Below are positions 17,019 to 24,513 of a DNA stretch of 64,000 nucleotides, one piece after another. The stretch is from Petropleomorpha daqingensis (GTDB lineage: Bacteria; Actinomycetota; Actinomycetes; Mycobacteriales; Geodermatophilaceae). A model generated the notes under the pieces. The model did not search any database. It worked only from the letters and a program-made list of their open reading frames with translations, and was not told where the DNA came from. A program made the position numbers and the translations under genes. The stretch covers positions 3,038,001 through 3,102,000 of the forward strand of contig NZ_JACBZT010000001.1 in the NCBI RefSeq assembly GCF_013408985.1, written 5' to 3'. Numbering within the stretch: the first letter of the stretch is position 1; each line of letters opens with the position of its first letter.

Positions 17019-17189
17019 ATGCCGTGGTGGGCGTGGCTCCTGCTGATCTGGGCGGTGCTCGCGACCGCTGCGGGTCTCCTGCTGGGCGCGGTCGCGGCCC
17101 GGGCACGGGCGCGGGAGCGCGCCGCGCGGGCGGCCGCGTACGAGAGCGCGCGGCCCGAGTCCTCGTCGGAGCACAGGCACGTGTCGTGA
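17019..17189 (+). CDS. Small single-pass membrane protein (56 aa)
   Basis: A 56-residue protein starting MPWWAWLLLIWAVLATAAGL at ATG 17019, preceded by GAGGAGG. Residues 2-28 form one transmembrane helix, followed by an Arg-rich cytoplasmic segment (ARARARERAARAAAYESAR) that fits positive-inside topology, and a short acidic tail. No family recognised. The stop codon overlaps the GTG of the DNA ligase gene (GTGA), so the two are translationally coupled, although a functional link is not obvious. Confidence 0.8.
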   Translation: MPWWAWLLLIWAVLATAAGLLLGAVAARARARERAARAAAYESARPESSSEHRHVS

Positions 17190-18154
17190 GCCAGGTCGGT
17201 GGGCTGCCGGCGTGGGTGGATCCCGAGCTGGCCACCCTGACGGCGGACCGGTTCTCCGATGCCGACTGGGTCTTCGAGCGGAAGCTGGACGGCGAGCGGT
17301 GCCTGGCGTTCGCCGACGCGGCCGGCGTGCGGCTGCTCACCCGCAACCAGAAGGACGTCACCACGACGTTCCCGGAGATCACCGCCGCCATCGCCGCGCA
17401 GCGCCACGGCGATCTGCTGGTCGACGGCGAGATCGTCGCCTTCGACGGGACGCAGACCCGTTTCGAGCGGCTGCAGCACCGGCTCGGCGTGCTCCGTCCC
17501 TCCGCGGAGGTGCTCCGGGACGTGCCGGTGCGCTACGTCGTCTTCGACGTCCTGCACGCCGACGGGCGCGACGTCCGGGACCTCCCGCTGCTGGAGCGCA
17601 AGGAGGTCCTGGCCCGCTGCCTGGACCTCCAGGACCCGCTGCGGTCTCCCGAGGCCCGGCAGGGCGACGGCGAGGCCTTCTTCGCGCAGGCGTGCCGGGA
17701 CGGATGGGAGGGGCTGGTCGCCAAGCGCGCCGACGCCCCGTACCGCAGCGGGCGCAGCCGCGACTGGCTGAAGTTCAAGTGCCTCGGCGAGCAGGAGTTC
17801 GTGATCGGCGGCTGGACCGACCCGCAGCGGTCGCGGGTGGGCTTCGGCGCGCTGCTGCTCGGCTACGTCGACACCACGGGCGCCCTGGTCTACGCCGGCA
17901 AGGTCGGCACCGGGTTCGACACCGCGACGCTGCGCGAGCTGAGCGCGACGCTGGCCGGGCTGGAGCAGGAGTCCTCGCCGTTCGGCGCCGGCCGGCCGCC
18001 CCCTCGCCAGGGCGTGCACTGGGCGGCGCCGAAGCTGGTCGCCCAGATCGGCTTCGCCGAGTGGACCGACGACGGCCAGCTGCGCCAGCCGCGGTTCCTC
18101 GGTCTGCGCGATGACAAGGACCCGACGGAGGTGGGCCGGGAGATGCCGAGCTGA
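17186..18154 (+). CDS. ATP-dependent DNA ligase, LigD ligase-domain type
   Basis: A 322-residue ligase with the adenylation motif KLDGER (Lys33 takes AMP), later nucleotidyltransferase motifs LLVDGEIVAF, VVFDVLHADG, EGLVAKRADAPYRSGRSRDWLKFK, and a C-terminal OB-fold ending in PRFLGLRDDKDPTEVGRE, the signature of LigD ligase domains used in non-homologous end joining. It is a stand-alone ligase: no polymerase or phosphoesterase domain is fused and no Ku gene is in the window. GTG 17186 is chosen because it overlaps the upstream small gene's stop and the homology begins there. Confidence 0.92.
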   Translation: MSQVGGLPAWVDPELATLTADRFSDADWVFERKLDGERCLAFADAAGVRLLTRNQKDVTTTFPEITAAIAAQRHGDLLVDGEIVAFDGTQTRFERLQHRLGVLRPSAEVLRDVPVRYVVFDVLHADGRDVRDLPLLERKEVLARCLDLQDPLRSPEARQGDGEAFFAQACRDGWEGLVAKRADAPYRSGRSRDWLKFKCLGEQEFVIGGWTDPQRSRVGFGALLLGYVDTTGALVYAGKVGTGFDTATLRELSATLAGLEQESSPFGAGRPPPRQGVHWAAPKLVAQIGFAEWTDDGQLRQPRFLGLRDDKDPTEVGREMPS

Positions 18155-18160
18155 GCCGCC

Positions 18161-18886
18161 TCAGGGGGCGGGGGTTGCGGCCCCCTCGGCCGCGGGCGAG
18201 CTCGGGCTCGTGCTCGACGGCGACGCGGAGGACGACGACGCGCTGGTCGACGACGACCGCGTCGTGGGCTCCGCCCCCGACGTGCTGGTGGCGGTCGACG
18301 GCGCGGCGGGGGAGTTCTCGGCGGTCGAGCTCGCCGGCGCGGTCGTGCTGGTGGCGGACGGCGTCGGCGTCGTGGTGCCCGAGGTGGACCTGGAGCTGCC
18401 CGCCAGCTCGCCGAGCGTCGTCGTCCCGGACGACGACGAGCTGCTCACCAGCGCCGACACCGGCTTCTGCCCGACCAGCTCGATCCCGGTCACGATCGCC
18501 ATCGCCACCACGAACACCGACACGGCGTAGACGGCGACCCGGCCCCACCGCGGCCGGATCGGCGTCGGCGGCCTCCGCCGCGGGTCGAGGTGCGCCGGGA
18601 GCGCCCGTGCCTCGGCGATCGGGCGCTTCTGCCCGACCGTGATCACCTTGCGCAGCCGCTCGTTCGTCTTCTTCAGCGACGTGGCGTAGAGCGACGCGCT
18701 GACCGTGGTGATCACGCTGGCCAGGGCCGCGCCGATCAGCGTCCCGGCGACGCCGAAGAACGAGGCGACGACGGCGGAGGACACCGCGGCGAGCGCGCTC
18801 GCCGCGACCTGGGCGGCGCTGAGCGAGGCCTTCTTCGGCTCGTCGGGGGAGGGGCGGACAGCGGTCTCGGTGCGCGGGGAAGACAT
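18161..18886 (-). CDS. Membrane protein with long Ser/Thr-rich tail
   Basis: A 241-residue protein from ATG 18886. An N-terminal cytoplasmic stretch is followed by an Ala/Val-rich hairpin of two membrane segments (AAQVAASALAAVSSAVVASFF; GTLIGAALASVITTVSASLY), a basic loop (LKKTNERLRKVITVGQKRP), and a third TM (VAVYAVSVFVVAMAIVTGIEL). The last 90 residues are almost purely Ser, Thr, Ala and Pro, a likely extracytoplasmic, possibly O-mannosylated stalk similar in composition to the tail of the M50 protein at 13094. No family recognised. It is convergent with the ligase gene (6-nt gap). Confidence 0.8.
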   Translation of the reverse strand: MSSPRTETAVRPSPDEPKKASLSAAQVAASALAAVSSAVVASFFGVAGTLIGAALASVITTVSASLYATSLKKTNERLRKVITVGQKRPIAEARALPAHLDPRRRPPTPIRPRWGRVAVYAVSVFVVAMAIVTGIELVGQKPVSALVSSSSSSGTTTLGELAGSSRSTSGTTTPTPSATSTTAPASSTAENSPAAPSTATSTSGAEPTTRSSSTSASSSSASPSSTSPSSPAAEGAATPAP

Positions 18887-19018
18887 GGGCTCCGAAAGGT
18901 CGTGCGGGGCGGGGAGGGCCCTTCCCAGGCTACGAAGACTTCCTGGCCGCCGCCTGTGCCCGCTCACGCTCAGCGGGCTGCTGACCTGCGGAAACACGGC
19001 ATTGTGATTCCCGCTACG

Positions 19019-19825
19019 TCACGCGACGGGGGCCTCCTCGGCGGCGATCGCGGCGTTCCACTCGCGCTTGGTGGCCTGCCAGCGGTCCTCGGTGTCACCG
19101 CGCCGCCAGTAGCCCGAGACGGAGGTGAGCTCGCGCGGCAGGCCGTGCGTCTCGCGCAGGTGCCGGCGCAGCTCGCGGACCGCACCCGCCTCGCCGTGCA
19201 CGAACAGGTGCCCGGTGCCCTCGGGCAGGGCGGCGGCCCGGACGGCGTCCACCAGGGCCTCGCCCGGCGCGCCGTCCCCGCGGTGCACCCAGACCAGCTC
19301 GACGCCGTCCCGGCCGTCGAGGTCGGCCTGCTCCCCCTCGGGACCGGACACCTCGACGAAGGCGAGCGCGCGGGCGCCGGCGGGCAGCCGCTCGAGGGCC
19401 GCGCCGATCGCCGGCAGCGCGCTCTCGTCGCCGGCGAGCAGGTGCCAGTCGGCGTCCGGGGCCGGCGCGTACGCCCCGCCGGGGCCGAAGAAGGAGATCC
19501 GGTCGCCGGGCTGCGCGGCCGCGGCCCACGGCCCGGCCAGCCCCTCGTCGCCGTGCCAGACGAAGTCGAGCGTGAGCTCGCCCGTGGCGGGGTCCCAGGC
19601 GCGGACGGTGTAGGTGCGGGTGACCGGTCGCTCGGGATCCGGCGCGTCCGGTGGGAAGAGGAGCTTGACGTAGTGGTCGGTGAACTCGCCGGCCGGGAAG
19701 CCGGCCAGCCCGTCGCCGCCGAGGACCACGCGGATCATGTGCGGGGTCACCCGTTCCGTGCGCAGCACCTCGGCCACGCGTGCGACGCGCGGGCGCCGTC
19801 CCCCGTTGCTGCCCGGTCCCGTCAT
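19019..19825 (-). CDS. Siderophore-interacting protein (FAD ferric reductase)
   Basis: A 268-residue SIP/ViuB-family flavoprotein that reduces ferric siderophores in the cytoplasm. The FAD domain (about 10-125) contains VTPHMIRVVLGGDG, TRTYTVR and the phosphate-binding GPWAAAAQPGDRISFFGPGGAY; the NAD(P)H domain includes LLAGDESALPAIGAALERL and the C-terminal RELTSVSGYWRRGDTED. An IdeR/DtxR-type box lies 21 bp before the start, so expression should rise under iron limitation. A paralog is at 40307 beside a siderophore importer. Confidence 0.93.
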   Translation of the reverse strand: MTGPGSNGGRRPRVARVAEVLRTERVTPHMIRVVLGGDGLAGFPAGEFTDHYVKLLFPPDAPDPERPVTRTYTVRAWDPATGELTLDFVWHGDEGLAGPWAAAAQPGDRISFFGPGGAYAPAPDADWHLLAGDESALPAIGAALERLPAGARALAFVEVSGPEGEQADLDGRDGVELVWVHRGDGAPGEALVDAVRAAALPEGTGHLFVHGEAGAVRELRRHLRETHGLPRELTSVSGYWRRGDTEDRWQATKREWNAAIAAEEAPVA

Positions 19826-19845
19826 GGCGGCCCGTCCTCTCGCTC

Positions 19846-19865
19846 GAGTAAGGCAAGCCTAACTC
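19846..19865. promoter_or_regulatory. IdeR/DtxR-type iron box
   Basis: Arms GAGTAAGGC and GCCTAACTC (one mismatch) flank AA. Read leftward, the core is TTAGGCTTGCCTTA, one base different from the box at 41235. It is 21 bp upstream of the siderophore-interacting protein start, as expected for Fe(II)-dependent repression. Confidence 0.75.
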
Positions 19866-19885
19866 GGCCGCTCGGCTCGCCCGAT

Positions 19886-19902
19886 CGGTTGCCTGGCAAC
19901 CG
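19886..19902. promoter_or_regulatory. Perfect 8-1-8 palindrome before the sigma factor gene
   Basis: CGGTTGCC and GGCAACCG flank a single T in the divergent region between the siderophore-interacting protein and the sigma factor gene. A candidate operator; the regulator is unknown. Confidence 0.4.
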
Positions 19903-19954
19903 AACCGGTGCCCCACCGTGTCCTACCCGGTGAGATGTCCCGGAGGAGGTCCGC

Positions 19955-20482
19955 GTGCCCCGTCTGCAGGAGGACGACGCGGCGGCGTTCGACGCGTTCG
20001 TCGTCGCCCGCCGCGGCTCGCTGATGCGCACCGCCCTCCTGCTCATCGGCGACCGGGGCCGCGCCGAGGATCTCGTGCAGACGGCGCTGTTCGAGACCTA
20101 CCGCCGCTGGACCCGGCTGCGCGACCAGGTGGATCCGGTCGGCTACGCCCGCAAGGCGCTGGTCACCACGCACCTGAACTGGATCCGCCGCCGGTCGTGG
20201 CACGAGCCGGCCGTGGGCGAGATCGTCGACCTCGCGGCCGCGGACGACGTCGGCGTGGTCGCCGAGCGGCTCCGGATCCGCGCGGCGCTGCTGGCGCTGC
20301 CGCCCCGGATGCGCGCCGTCCTCGTCCTCCGCTTCTTCGAGGACCTCTCCGAGCGTGACACCGCCGAGCTGCTCGGCTGCAGCCCCGGCACCGTGAAGAG
20401 CCAGACCGCCCGCGGGCTGTCCCGGTTGCGGGACGCGCTCGGCGACGACGAGCCGGCCCGTTCTGCCCAGGAGGCGCGATGA
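19955..20482 (+). CDS. SigE-family (ECF) RNA polymerase sigma factor
   Basis: A 175-residue ECF sigma factor with region 2 (AFDAFVVARRGSLMRTALLLIGDRGRAEDLVQTALFETYRRW) and region 4 (ALLALPPRMRAVLVLRFFEDLSERDTAELLGCSPGTVKSQTARGLSRLRDAL), the sequence pattern of the actinobacterial SigE-family ECFs. The start is GTG 19955 behind GGAGGAGG. The next gene overlaps it as ATGA and encodes a membrane protein, which probably acts as anti-sigma or sensor partner. Target promoters cannot be predicted here. Confidence 0.92.
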   Translation: MPRLQEDDAAAFDAFVVARRGSLMRTALLLIGDRGRAEDLVQTALFETYRRWTRLRDQVDPVGYARKALVTTHLNWIRRRSWHEPAVGEIVDLAAADDVGVVAERLRIRAALLALPPRMRAVLVLRFFEDLSERDTAELLGCSPGTVKSQTARGLSRLRDALGDDEPARSAQEAR

Positions 20483-21843
20483 GCATCGAGACCCGTCTGC
20501 GGGCGGAGCTGCGGTCGTGGGCCGACGAGCTCGACGCCGACGCCGGCCCGGACGTCACCGCCGCGTCGCTCACCGACCTGCACCACCGCCGGCTGCGCCA
20601 CCGTGCGGCGCTGCTCGCGACCGCGGTCGTGGTCGTCCTCGTGGCGGTCACCGTCCCGTCGGTGCTCGGCCGGCTCGACCACCGGTCCGCGCCCGCCGCG
20701 CCGTCCCTCTACGACCTGCCCACCCGCGGGCCGCTGGCGCACGACGGGGCGTTCCTCGCCGCCGCGGTCCACCTGCCGTGGGAGGACGTCGACCCGCCCG
20801 TGCGGACCCGGCACGTGGTCTGGGCCGGCGACGTGCCCGGGGGGAAGCGCTGGGTGCTGGTGGCGGGCGAGGACACCGAGATCGGTTCCGTCGCCCTGGC
20901 CCTGTTCAGCGGTCTCGCGGGTGCCCCGGCCGACCGGCTGTCGCTCGCGAGCACCCCCAACGGGCATCCCGTCGACCAGCCGTTCGCCGTCCAGGACGCC
21001 GAGACCGGCGCGCTGCTCGTCGTGTCGGCACCCGGCGACACGATCGAGGTCTCCGAGCGGCCCGCTTACGAGGCCGACGGCACCGAGAGGCGCACCTGGG
21101 ACGAGGCGACCGGCGCGGACGGGATCGCGCTGGTCCAAGTGGACCGGCTGCGCGTACCCGGGACGACTCCCGTCCAGTACCGCGTGTTCCGCGACCGGAT
21201 GGAGGTGCCCAGCACCCGCGGGCCCGATGTCGTGGGGGGCGTGGAAGAGGCCGATCTGGCGCTGGCCACCGTGCACGGCCCGCTGCTGGACGAGGGGGAG
21301 GCCCAGCGGAGCGCCGCGTGGTTGCTGTCCCCGCTCGGGCTCGACCAGGGTGAGCCCGACGCGACCGTCGTCTGGCAGGGCCACGTACCCGGCCCGGACG
21401 ACGGCGGCGGTCCGGCGACGGCCACCGTGGTCACCGCGACCGTGCCCGGCGGTGCCGTGCTGGTGGACGCCTGGTGGACCCGGCCGCGGGACGGGGACCT
21501 CGTCAACGGCAGCGACGGCAGCACCTGCGGGGACTGGGCGGGTAGCGCGGTGGCCCTCCCGGCCGGGCGGCCGGCCGCCGAGCGCACGTACGCCTTCTCG
21601 TGCACCGTCGTCGACAGCGGCAGCGGTGCCGGCGCGACGGCGTTCGTGATCGCCGCGCCGCCGGAGGCCGTGCACGCGCGGCTGTACGGCGCCGGTGGCG
21701 ACGTCGTCGCGGAGGTCGACCTCACCGACGGCGTGGCCGTACTGCCCGGGACCGAGACGGTCGGGCAACGTCCCGCATTCGCCGTCGAGGTGTTCACCGC
21801 CGATGGGACGTCGCTGCTGCGCACGCCCGTCCTGGGGGACTGA
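20479..21843 (+). CDS. Membrane-anchored partner of the SigE-type sigma factor
   Basis: A 454-residue protein with a cytoplasmic N-terminus (MSIETRLRAELRSWADELD, about 1-40), one transmembrane helix (about 42-61, AALLATAVVVVLVAVTVPSV), and a large extracytoplasmic domain of unknown fold. The outside part contains a likely disulphide pair (STCGDWAG and YAFSCTVVD). Overlap with the sigma gene and this topology make it a likely anti-sigma factor, but no zinc-binding ZAS motif is seen. The GSDGSTCGDW and GATAFVIAAP segments are not recognised. Confidence 0.83.
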   Translation: MSIETRLRAELRSWADELDADAGPDVTAASLTDLHHRRLRHRAALLATAVVVVLVAVTVPSVLGRLDHRSAPAAPSLYDLPTRGPLAHDGAFLAAAVHLPWEDVDPPVRTRHVVWAGDVPGGKRWVLVAGEDTEIGSVALALFSGLAGAPADRLSLASTPNGHPVDQPFAVQDAETGALLVVSAPGDTIEVSERPAYEADGTERRTWDEATGADGIALVQVDRLRVPGTTPVQYRVFRDRMEVPSTRGPDVVGGVEEADLALATVHGPLLDEGEAQRSAAWLLSPLGLDQGEPDATVVWQGHVPGPDDGGGPATATVVTATVPGGAVLVDAWWTRPRDGDLVNGSDGSTCGDWAGSAVALPAGRPAAERTYAFSCTVVDSGSGAGATAFVIAAPPEAVHARLYGAGGDVVAEVDLTDGVAVLPGTETVGQRPAFAVEVFTADGTSLLRTPVLGD

Positions 21844-21856
21844 CCCGGGCGGGTCG

Positions 21857-21885
21857 TTGACCGGCCCGCCGCCCGGCCGCACAGT
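21857..21885 (+). promoter_or_regulatory. Leaderless promoter TTGACC-N17-CACAGT
   Basis: The -35 TTGACC (21857-21862) and -10 CACAGT (21880-21885) are separated by exactly 17 bp, and GTG 21893 follows 7 nt later without an RBS. This sets the histidine kinase start and makes the two-component operon independent of the sigma operon. Confidence 0.65.
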
Positions 21886-21892
21886 GATCGAC

Positions 21893-22987
21893 GTGAAGCG
21901 CGCGCTGGTGGTCCTCGCCTGCCTGGCGCTGGTCACGCTGGCCGTCGAGGTGACCGATGCCCCGCACCCGGTGCTCGGCATCGGGCTCGCGGTCGGCTAC
22001 ACCCTGCTCGCCACCGTCGGCTTCCTCTGGGTCGAGCGGCAGCGGCGGTGGGCGCTGTCGGCCGCGTACGTGCTGGTGCAGGTCCTGCTCGGCTACGCCG
22101 TCTTCGGCTACGGGGGTGCCGGCGTCGGGGCGACCCTGCTGCTGTGCGTGCTGGTCAGCCAGGCGGTCCTGCTGCTGCCGCTGCCGGTCGCGGTGGTGCT
22201 CGCGCTGGCCGTTCCGCTCGTGCACCTGGGCATGAGCCCCGGCGCCTTCGTCCGCAACGGCCTCGGCGTGCTCGCCGCGGCCGTGTTCACCGCCGTCGTC
22301 ACCGAGCTGCTGCGCCGCGAGCAGCGCTCCCGCGCGGAGCTCGCCACCGCCCACGAGCAGCTGCGCGGCTACGCCGCCCAGGCCGAGGAGCTGGCCACCA
22401 CGCAGGAGCGCAACCGGGTGGCCCGCGACATCCACGACGGCCTCGGCCACCACCTCACCGTCGTCCAGATGCAGGTGCAGGCGGCGCGGGCCGTGCTCGG
22501 CACCGATCCGGATCGCGCCGACGCCGTCCTCGCCCGCGCCCAGGACTCCGCGACCGAGGCACTGGCCGAGGTGCGCCGCTCGGTCGCCGCGCTGCGTGCC
22601 GAGCGCCCGCGCCCGCCGCTGCGCACCTCGCTCGAGGGCCTCGCCGCCGAGGCGTCGGCGGCCGGGATCCCCACCGAGCTGCGGGTCACCGGCGACGTGC
22701 GCCCGCTGCCGGCCGACGCCGAGGAATCGCTGTTCCGGGCGGCGCAGGAGGCGCTCACCAACGTGCGCAAGCACGCCGAGGCCGGCTCGGCCACGGTCGT
22801 CCTCGATTTCCGCGGGCCGGCGACCGTGCGGCTGGAGGTCTGCGACGACGGCCGCGGGCTGGTCGCGAGGGGCTCCGGATTCGGCCTGGTCGGCATCCGC
22901 GAACGGGCCGCGCAGCTGGGCGGCCGGCTCGACGTCACCTCCGCGCCCGGCGGCGGGACGACGCTGCTGGTCGAGGTGCCCGGGTGA
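21893..22987 (+). CDS. NarL-type sensor histidine kinase
   Basis: A 364-residue kinase. The N-terminal half is membrane-embedded with about 5-6 helices and almost no extracellular loop (VLVVLACLALV-like segment, AAYVLVQVLLGYAVFGYG, LLLCVLVSQAVLLLPLPVAVVLALAVPLVHL), suggesting it senses a membrane-associated signal. HisKA_3 follows, with phosphoacceptor His in RVARDIHDGLGHHLTVVQMQ, then HATPase_c with EALTNVRKHAEA, CDDGRGL and GFGLVGIRERAAQLGG. The start is set by the promoter spacing. It overlaps its response regulator by 4 nt. Confidence 0.92.
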   Translation: MKRALVVLACLALVTLAVEVTDAPHPVLGIGLAVGYTLLATVGFLWVERQRRWALSAAYVLVQVLLGYAVFGYGGAGVGATLLLCVLVSQAVLLLPLPVAVVLALAVPLVHLGMSPGAFVRNGLGVLAAAVFTAVVTELLRREQRSRAELATAHEQLRGYAAQAEELATTQERNRVARDIHDGLGHHLTVVQMQVQAARAVLGTDPDRADAVLARAQDSATEALAEVRRSVAALRAERPRPPLRTSLEGLAAEASAAGIPTELRVTGDVRPLPADAEESLFRAAQEALTNVRKHAEAGSATVVLDFRGPATVRLEVCDDGRGLVARGSGFGLVGIRERAAQLGGRLDVTSAPGGGTTLLVEVPG

Positions 22988-23637
22988 CGGCGGTCCGCGT
23001 GCTGCTCGCCGACGACCAGGCGCTGTTCCGCGAGGCGCTGCGGATCCTGCTCGAGGCGCGGCCCGAGGTCGAGGTGGTGGGGGAGGCCGGCGACGGCGCC
23101 GAGGCCCTCGACCGCGCCGCGGAGCTGCGGCCCGACGTCGTCCTCATGGACCTGCACATGCCCGTGCTCGGCGGCATCGCGGCCACCCGGCGGCTGCGCG
23201 CCGAGCAGCCGGGGGTGCGGGTGCTGGCGCTGACCACCTTCGACGACGACGAGGACGTGTTCGCCGCGCTGCGGGCCGGTGCCGTCGGCTACCTGCTCAA
23301 GGACGTGACCTCCGACCGGCTGGTCGAGGCGCTGCTCGCCGCCCGCAGGGGCGAGTCGGTGCTGCAGCCGTCGGTGGCGGCCAAGGTGGTCGCGCAGTTC
23401 GCCCGCCTGACCGACGAGCCGCGTCCCCAGCCGCAGCCGCTGGTCGTGCCGCTGTCCGACCGCGAGCTCGACGTCGTCCGGCTGCTCGCCGGGGGCCGGA
23501 GCAACCGGGAGATCGCCCAGGAGCTCTACCTCGCCGAGGGCACGGTGAAGAACCACGTCACCAACGTGCTGGCCAAGCTCGGCGCCCGCGACCGCACTCA
23601 GGCGGCGCTGCGCGCCCGCGCCCTCGACCTGCTCTGA
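22984..23637 (+). CDS. NarL/LuxR-type response regulator
   Basis: A 217-residue regulator with a receiver domain (acidic pair Asp10/Asp11, phosphoacceptor Asp56 in VVLMDLHMP, Lys in GYLLKDV) and a C-terminal LuxR HTH (SDRELDVVRLLAGGRSNREIAQELYLAEGTVKNHVTNVLAKL). It is the cognate partner of the kinase just upstream (GTGA overlap). Targets are unknown; the membrane-protein gene at 23720 directly downstream is a candidate, with inverted repeats between. Confidence 0.94.
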   Translation: MTAVRVLLADDQALFREALRILLEARPEVEVVGEAGDGAEALDRAAELRPDVVLMDLHMPVLGGIAATRRLRAEQPGVRVLALTTFDDDEDVFAALRAGAVGYLLKDVTSDRLVEALLAARRGESVLQPSVAAKVVAQFARLTDEPRPQPQPLVVPLSDRELDVVRLLAGGRSNREIAQELYLAEGTVKNHVTNVLAKLGARDRTQAALRARALDLL

Positions 23638-23640
23638 CGG

Positions 23641-23663
23641 GGGTCACGGTCGAGAGGTGACCC
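23641..23663. repeat. Inverted repeat between response regulator and membrane gene
   Basis: GGGTCAC and GTGACCC are perfect arms with a 9-bp spacer, 3 nt after the regulator stop codon. A palindrome GGTCATGACC (23666-23675) follows at once. The pair could be a terminator for the operon or operator sites for the gene at 23720. Confidence 0.45.
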
Positions 23664-23719
23664 GGGGTCATGACCTCCGGCACATCACCGCGGCGTCGTC
23701 CGCCGCGACTCTTTCCGCC

Positions 23720-24127
23720 ATGAGCACCGAGACCCTCCCGCAGCAGCACGGCCGCAAGCACGTCGTGGGGCACCTGGTCCGCCACTACCTGGAGATGGTC
23801 GTGGCCATGTTCGCCGGCATGATCGCGCTCGGGCCGGTGTGGGGCCTGGTGTGGCCGGGCTGGTCGTCGACCACCGAGGTCATGGTCCTGGGCATGGCCA
23901 CGAACATGGCGATCGGGATGTCGGCGTGGATGGCCTTCCGCAGGCACTCCGCCGTGGCGATCGCGGAGATGGCGGCCGCGATGTACCTGCCGTTCCTCGT
24001 CCTGCTCGTGCCCTACTGGGCGGGCGCGGTATCCGCCGGCGTCGTGTTCACCGGCGGCCACCTGCTCATGCTGCCGGCGATGGCCCTGCCGATGGTCTGG
24101 TGGCGCCGGTCGGAGTACGTGCACTGA
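23720..24127 (+). CDS. Four-helix membrane protein of unknown function
   Basis: A 135-residue protein with a short His-containing cytoplasmic N-terminus (MSTETLPQQHGRKHVVGHLV) and four transmembrane helices. The helices are rich in Met and Trp (MVVAMFAGMIALGPVWGLVW; VMVLGMATNMAIGMSAWMAF; MAAAMYLPFLVLLVPYW; LLMLPAMALPMVWWRR). The high Met content inside the membrane is notable and can occur in copper-handling proteins, but no known family is recognised. ATG 23720 is preferred; a weak -10 (GACTCT) lies 7 nt upstream. A strong hairpin follows. Confidence 0.75.
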   Translation: MSTETLPQQHGRKHVVGHLVRHYLEMVVAMFAGMIALGPVWGLVWPGWSSTTEVMVLGMATNMAIGMSAWMAFRRHSAVAIAEMAAAMYLPFLVLLVPYWAGAVSAGVVFTGGHLLMLPAMALPMVWWRRSEYVH

Positions 24128-24156
24128 GGATTCGGGACCTTCGGGACTGACCAGGG

Positions 24157-24191
24157 CACCTCCGCCGGCGACAGGCTCGCCGGCGGAGGTG
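24157..24191 (+). terminator. 14-bp hairpin that also covers the next gene's RBS
   Basis: A perfect 14-bp stem (24157-24170 with 24178-24191) with a 7-nt loop ends 4 nt before ATG 24196. The GGAGG ribosome-binding site of the lipoprotein gene lies in its 3' arm. It can act as a terminator for the upstream gene or hold translation of the downstream gene off. Confidence 0.65.
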
Positions 24192-24195
24192 TGCC

Positions 24196-24513
24196 ATGAC
24201 CAGATCCCGGGTCGTCGCGATCGCGCTGCTGGCCGGCGCGGTCCTCGTCCTCGCGAGCTGCGCGGCCGGACCCAACCCCGCCGTCGACACCGGTCAGGAG
24301 CCGGCCGGCTTCTGGCTCGGCCTCTGGCAGGGGTTCATCGTCCCCGTCACGTTCGTGATCTCGCTGTTCACCGACCACGTGAACATCTACGAGGTGCAGA
24401 ACAACGGCAACTGGTACGACTTCGGTTACGTGCTCGGGGTGTCCTGCGCGTTCGGTGGGGGAGTCGGGTCCGGCTCGGTGGCCCGTCGCCGGTCGCGGTC
24501 CGGGGTCGGCTGA
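24196..24513 (+). CDS. Small lipoprotein/membrane protein
   Basis: A 105-residue protein with a lipoprotein signal (MTRSRVVAIALLAGAVLVLASC, lipobox LASC, Cys22). A hydrophobic helix FIVPVTFVISLFTDHVNIYEV and an aromatic NNGNWYDFGYVLGVSC segment follow, then an Arg-rich C-terminus. A family with the core WQGFIVPVTFVISLF.D.VNIYEV occurs widely in bacteria, but no function is established. The RBS is buried in the hairpin at 24157. It is convergent with the MDMPI-like gene, with adjoining stop codons. Confidence 0.78.
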   Translation: MTRSRVVAIALLAGAVLVLASCAAGPNPAVDTGQEPAGFWLGLWQGFIVPVTFVISLFTDHVNIYEVQNNGNWYDFGYVLGVSCAFGGGVGSGSVARRRSRSGVG

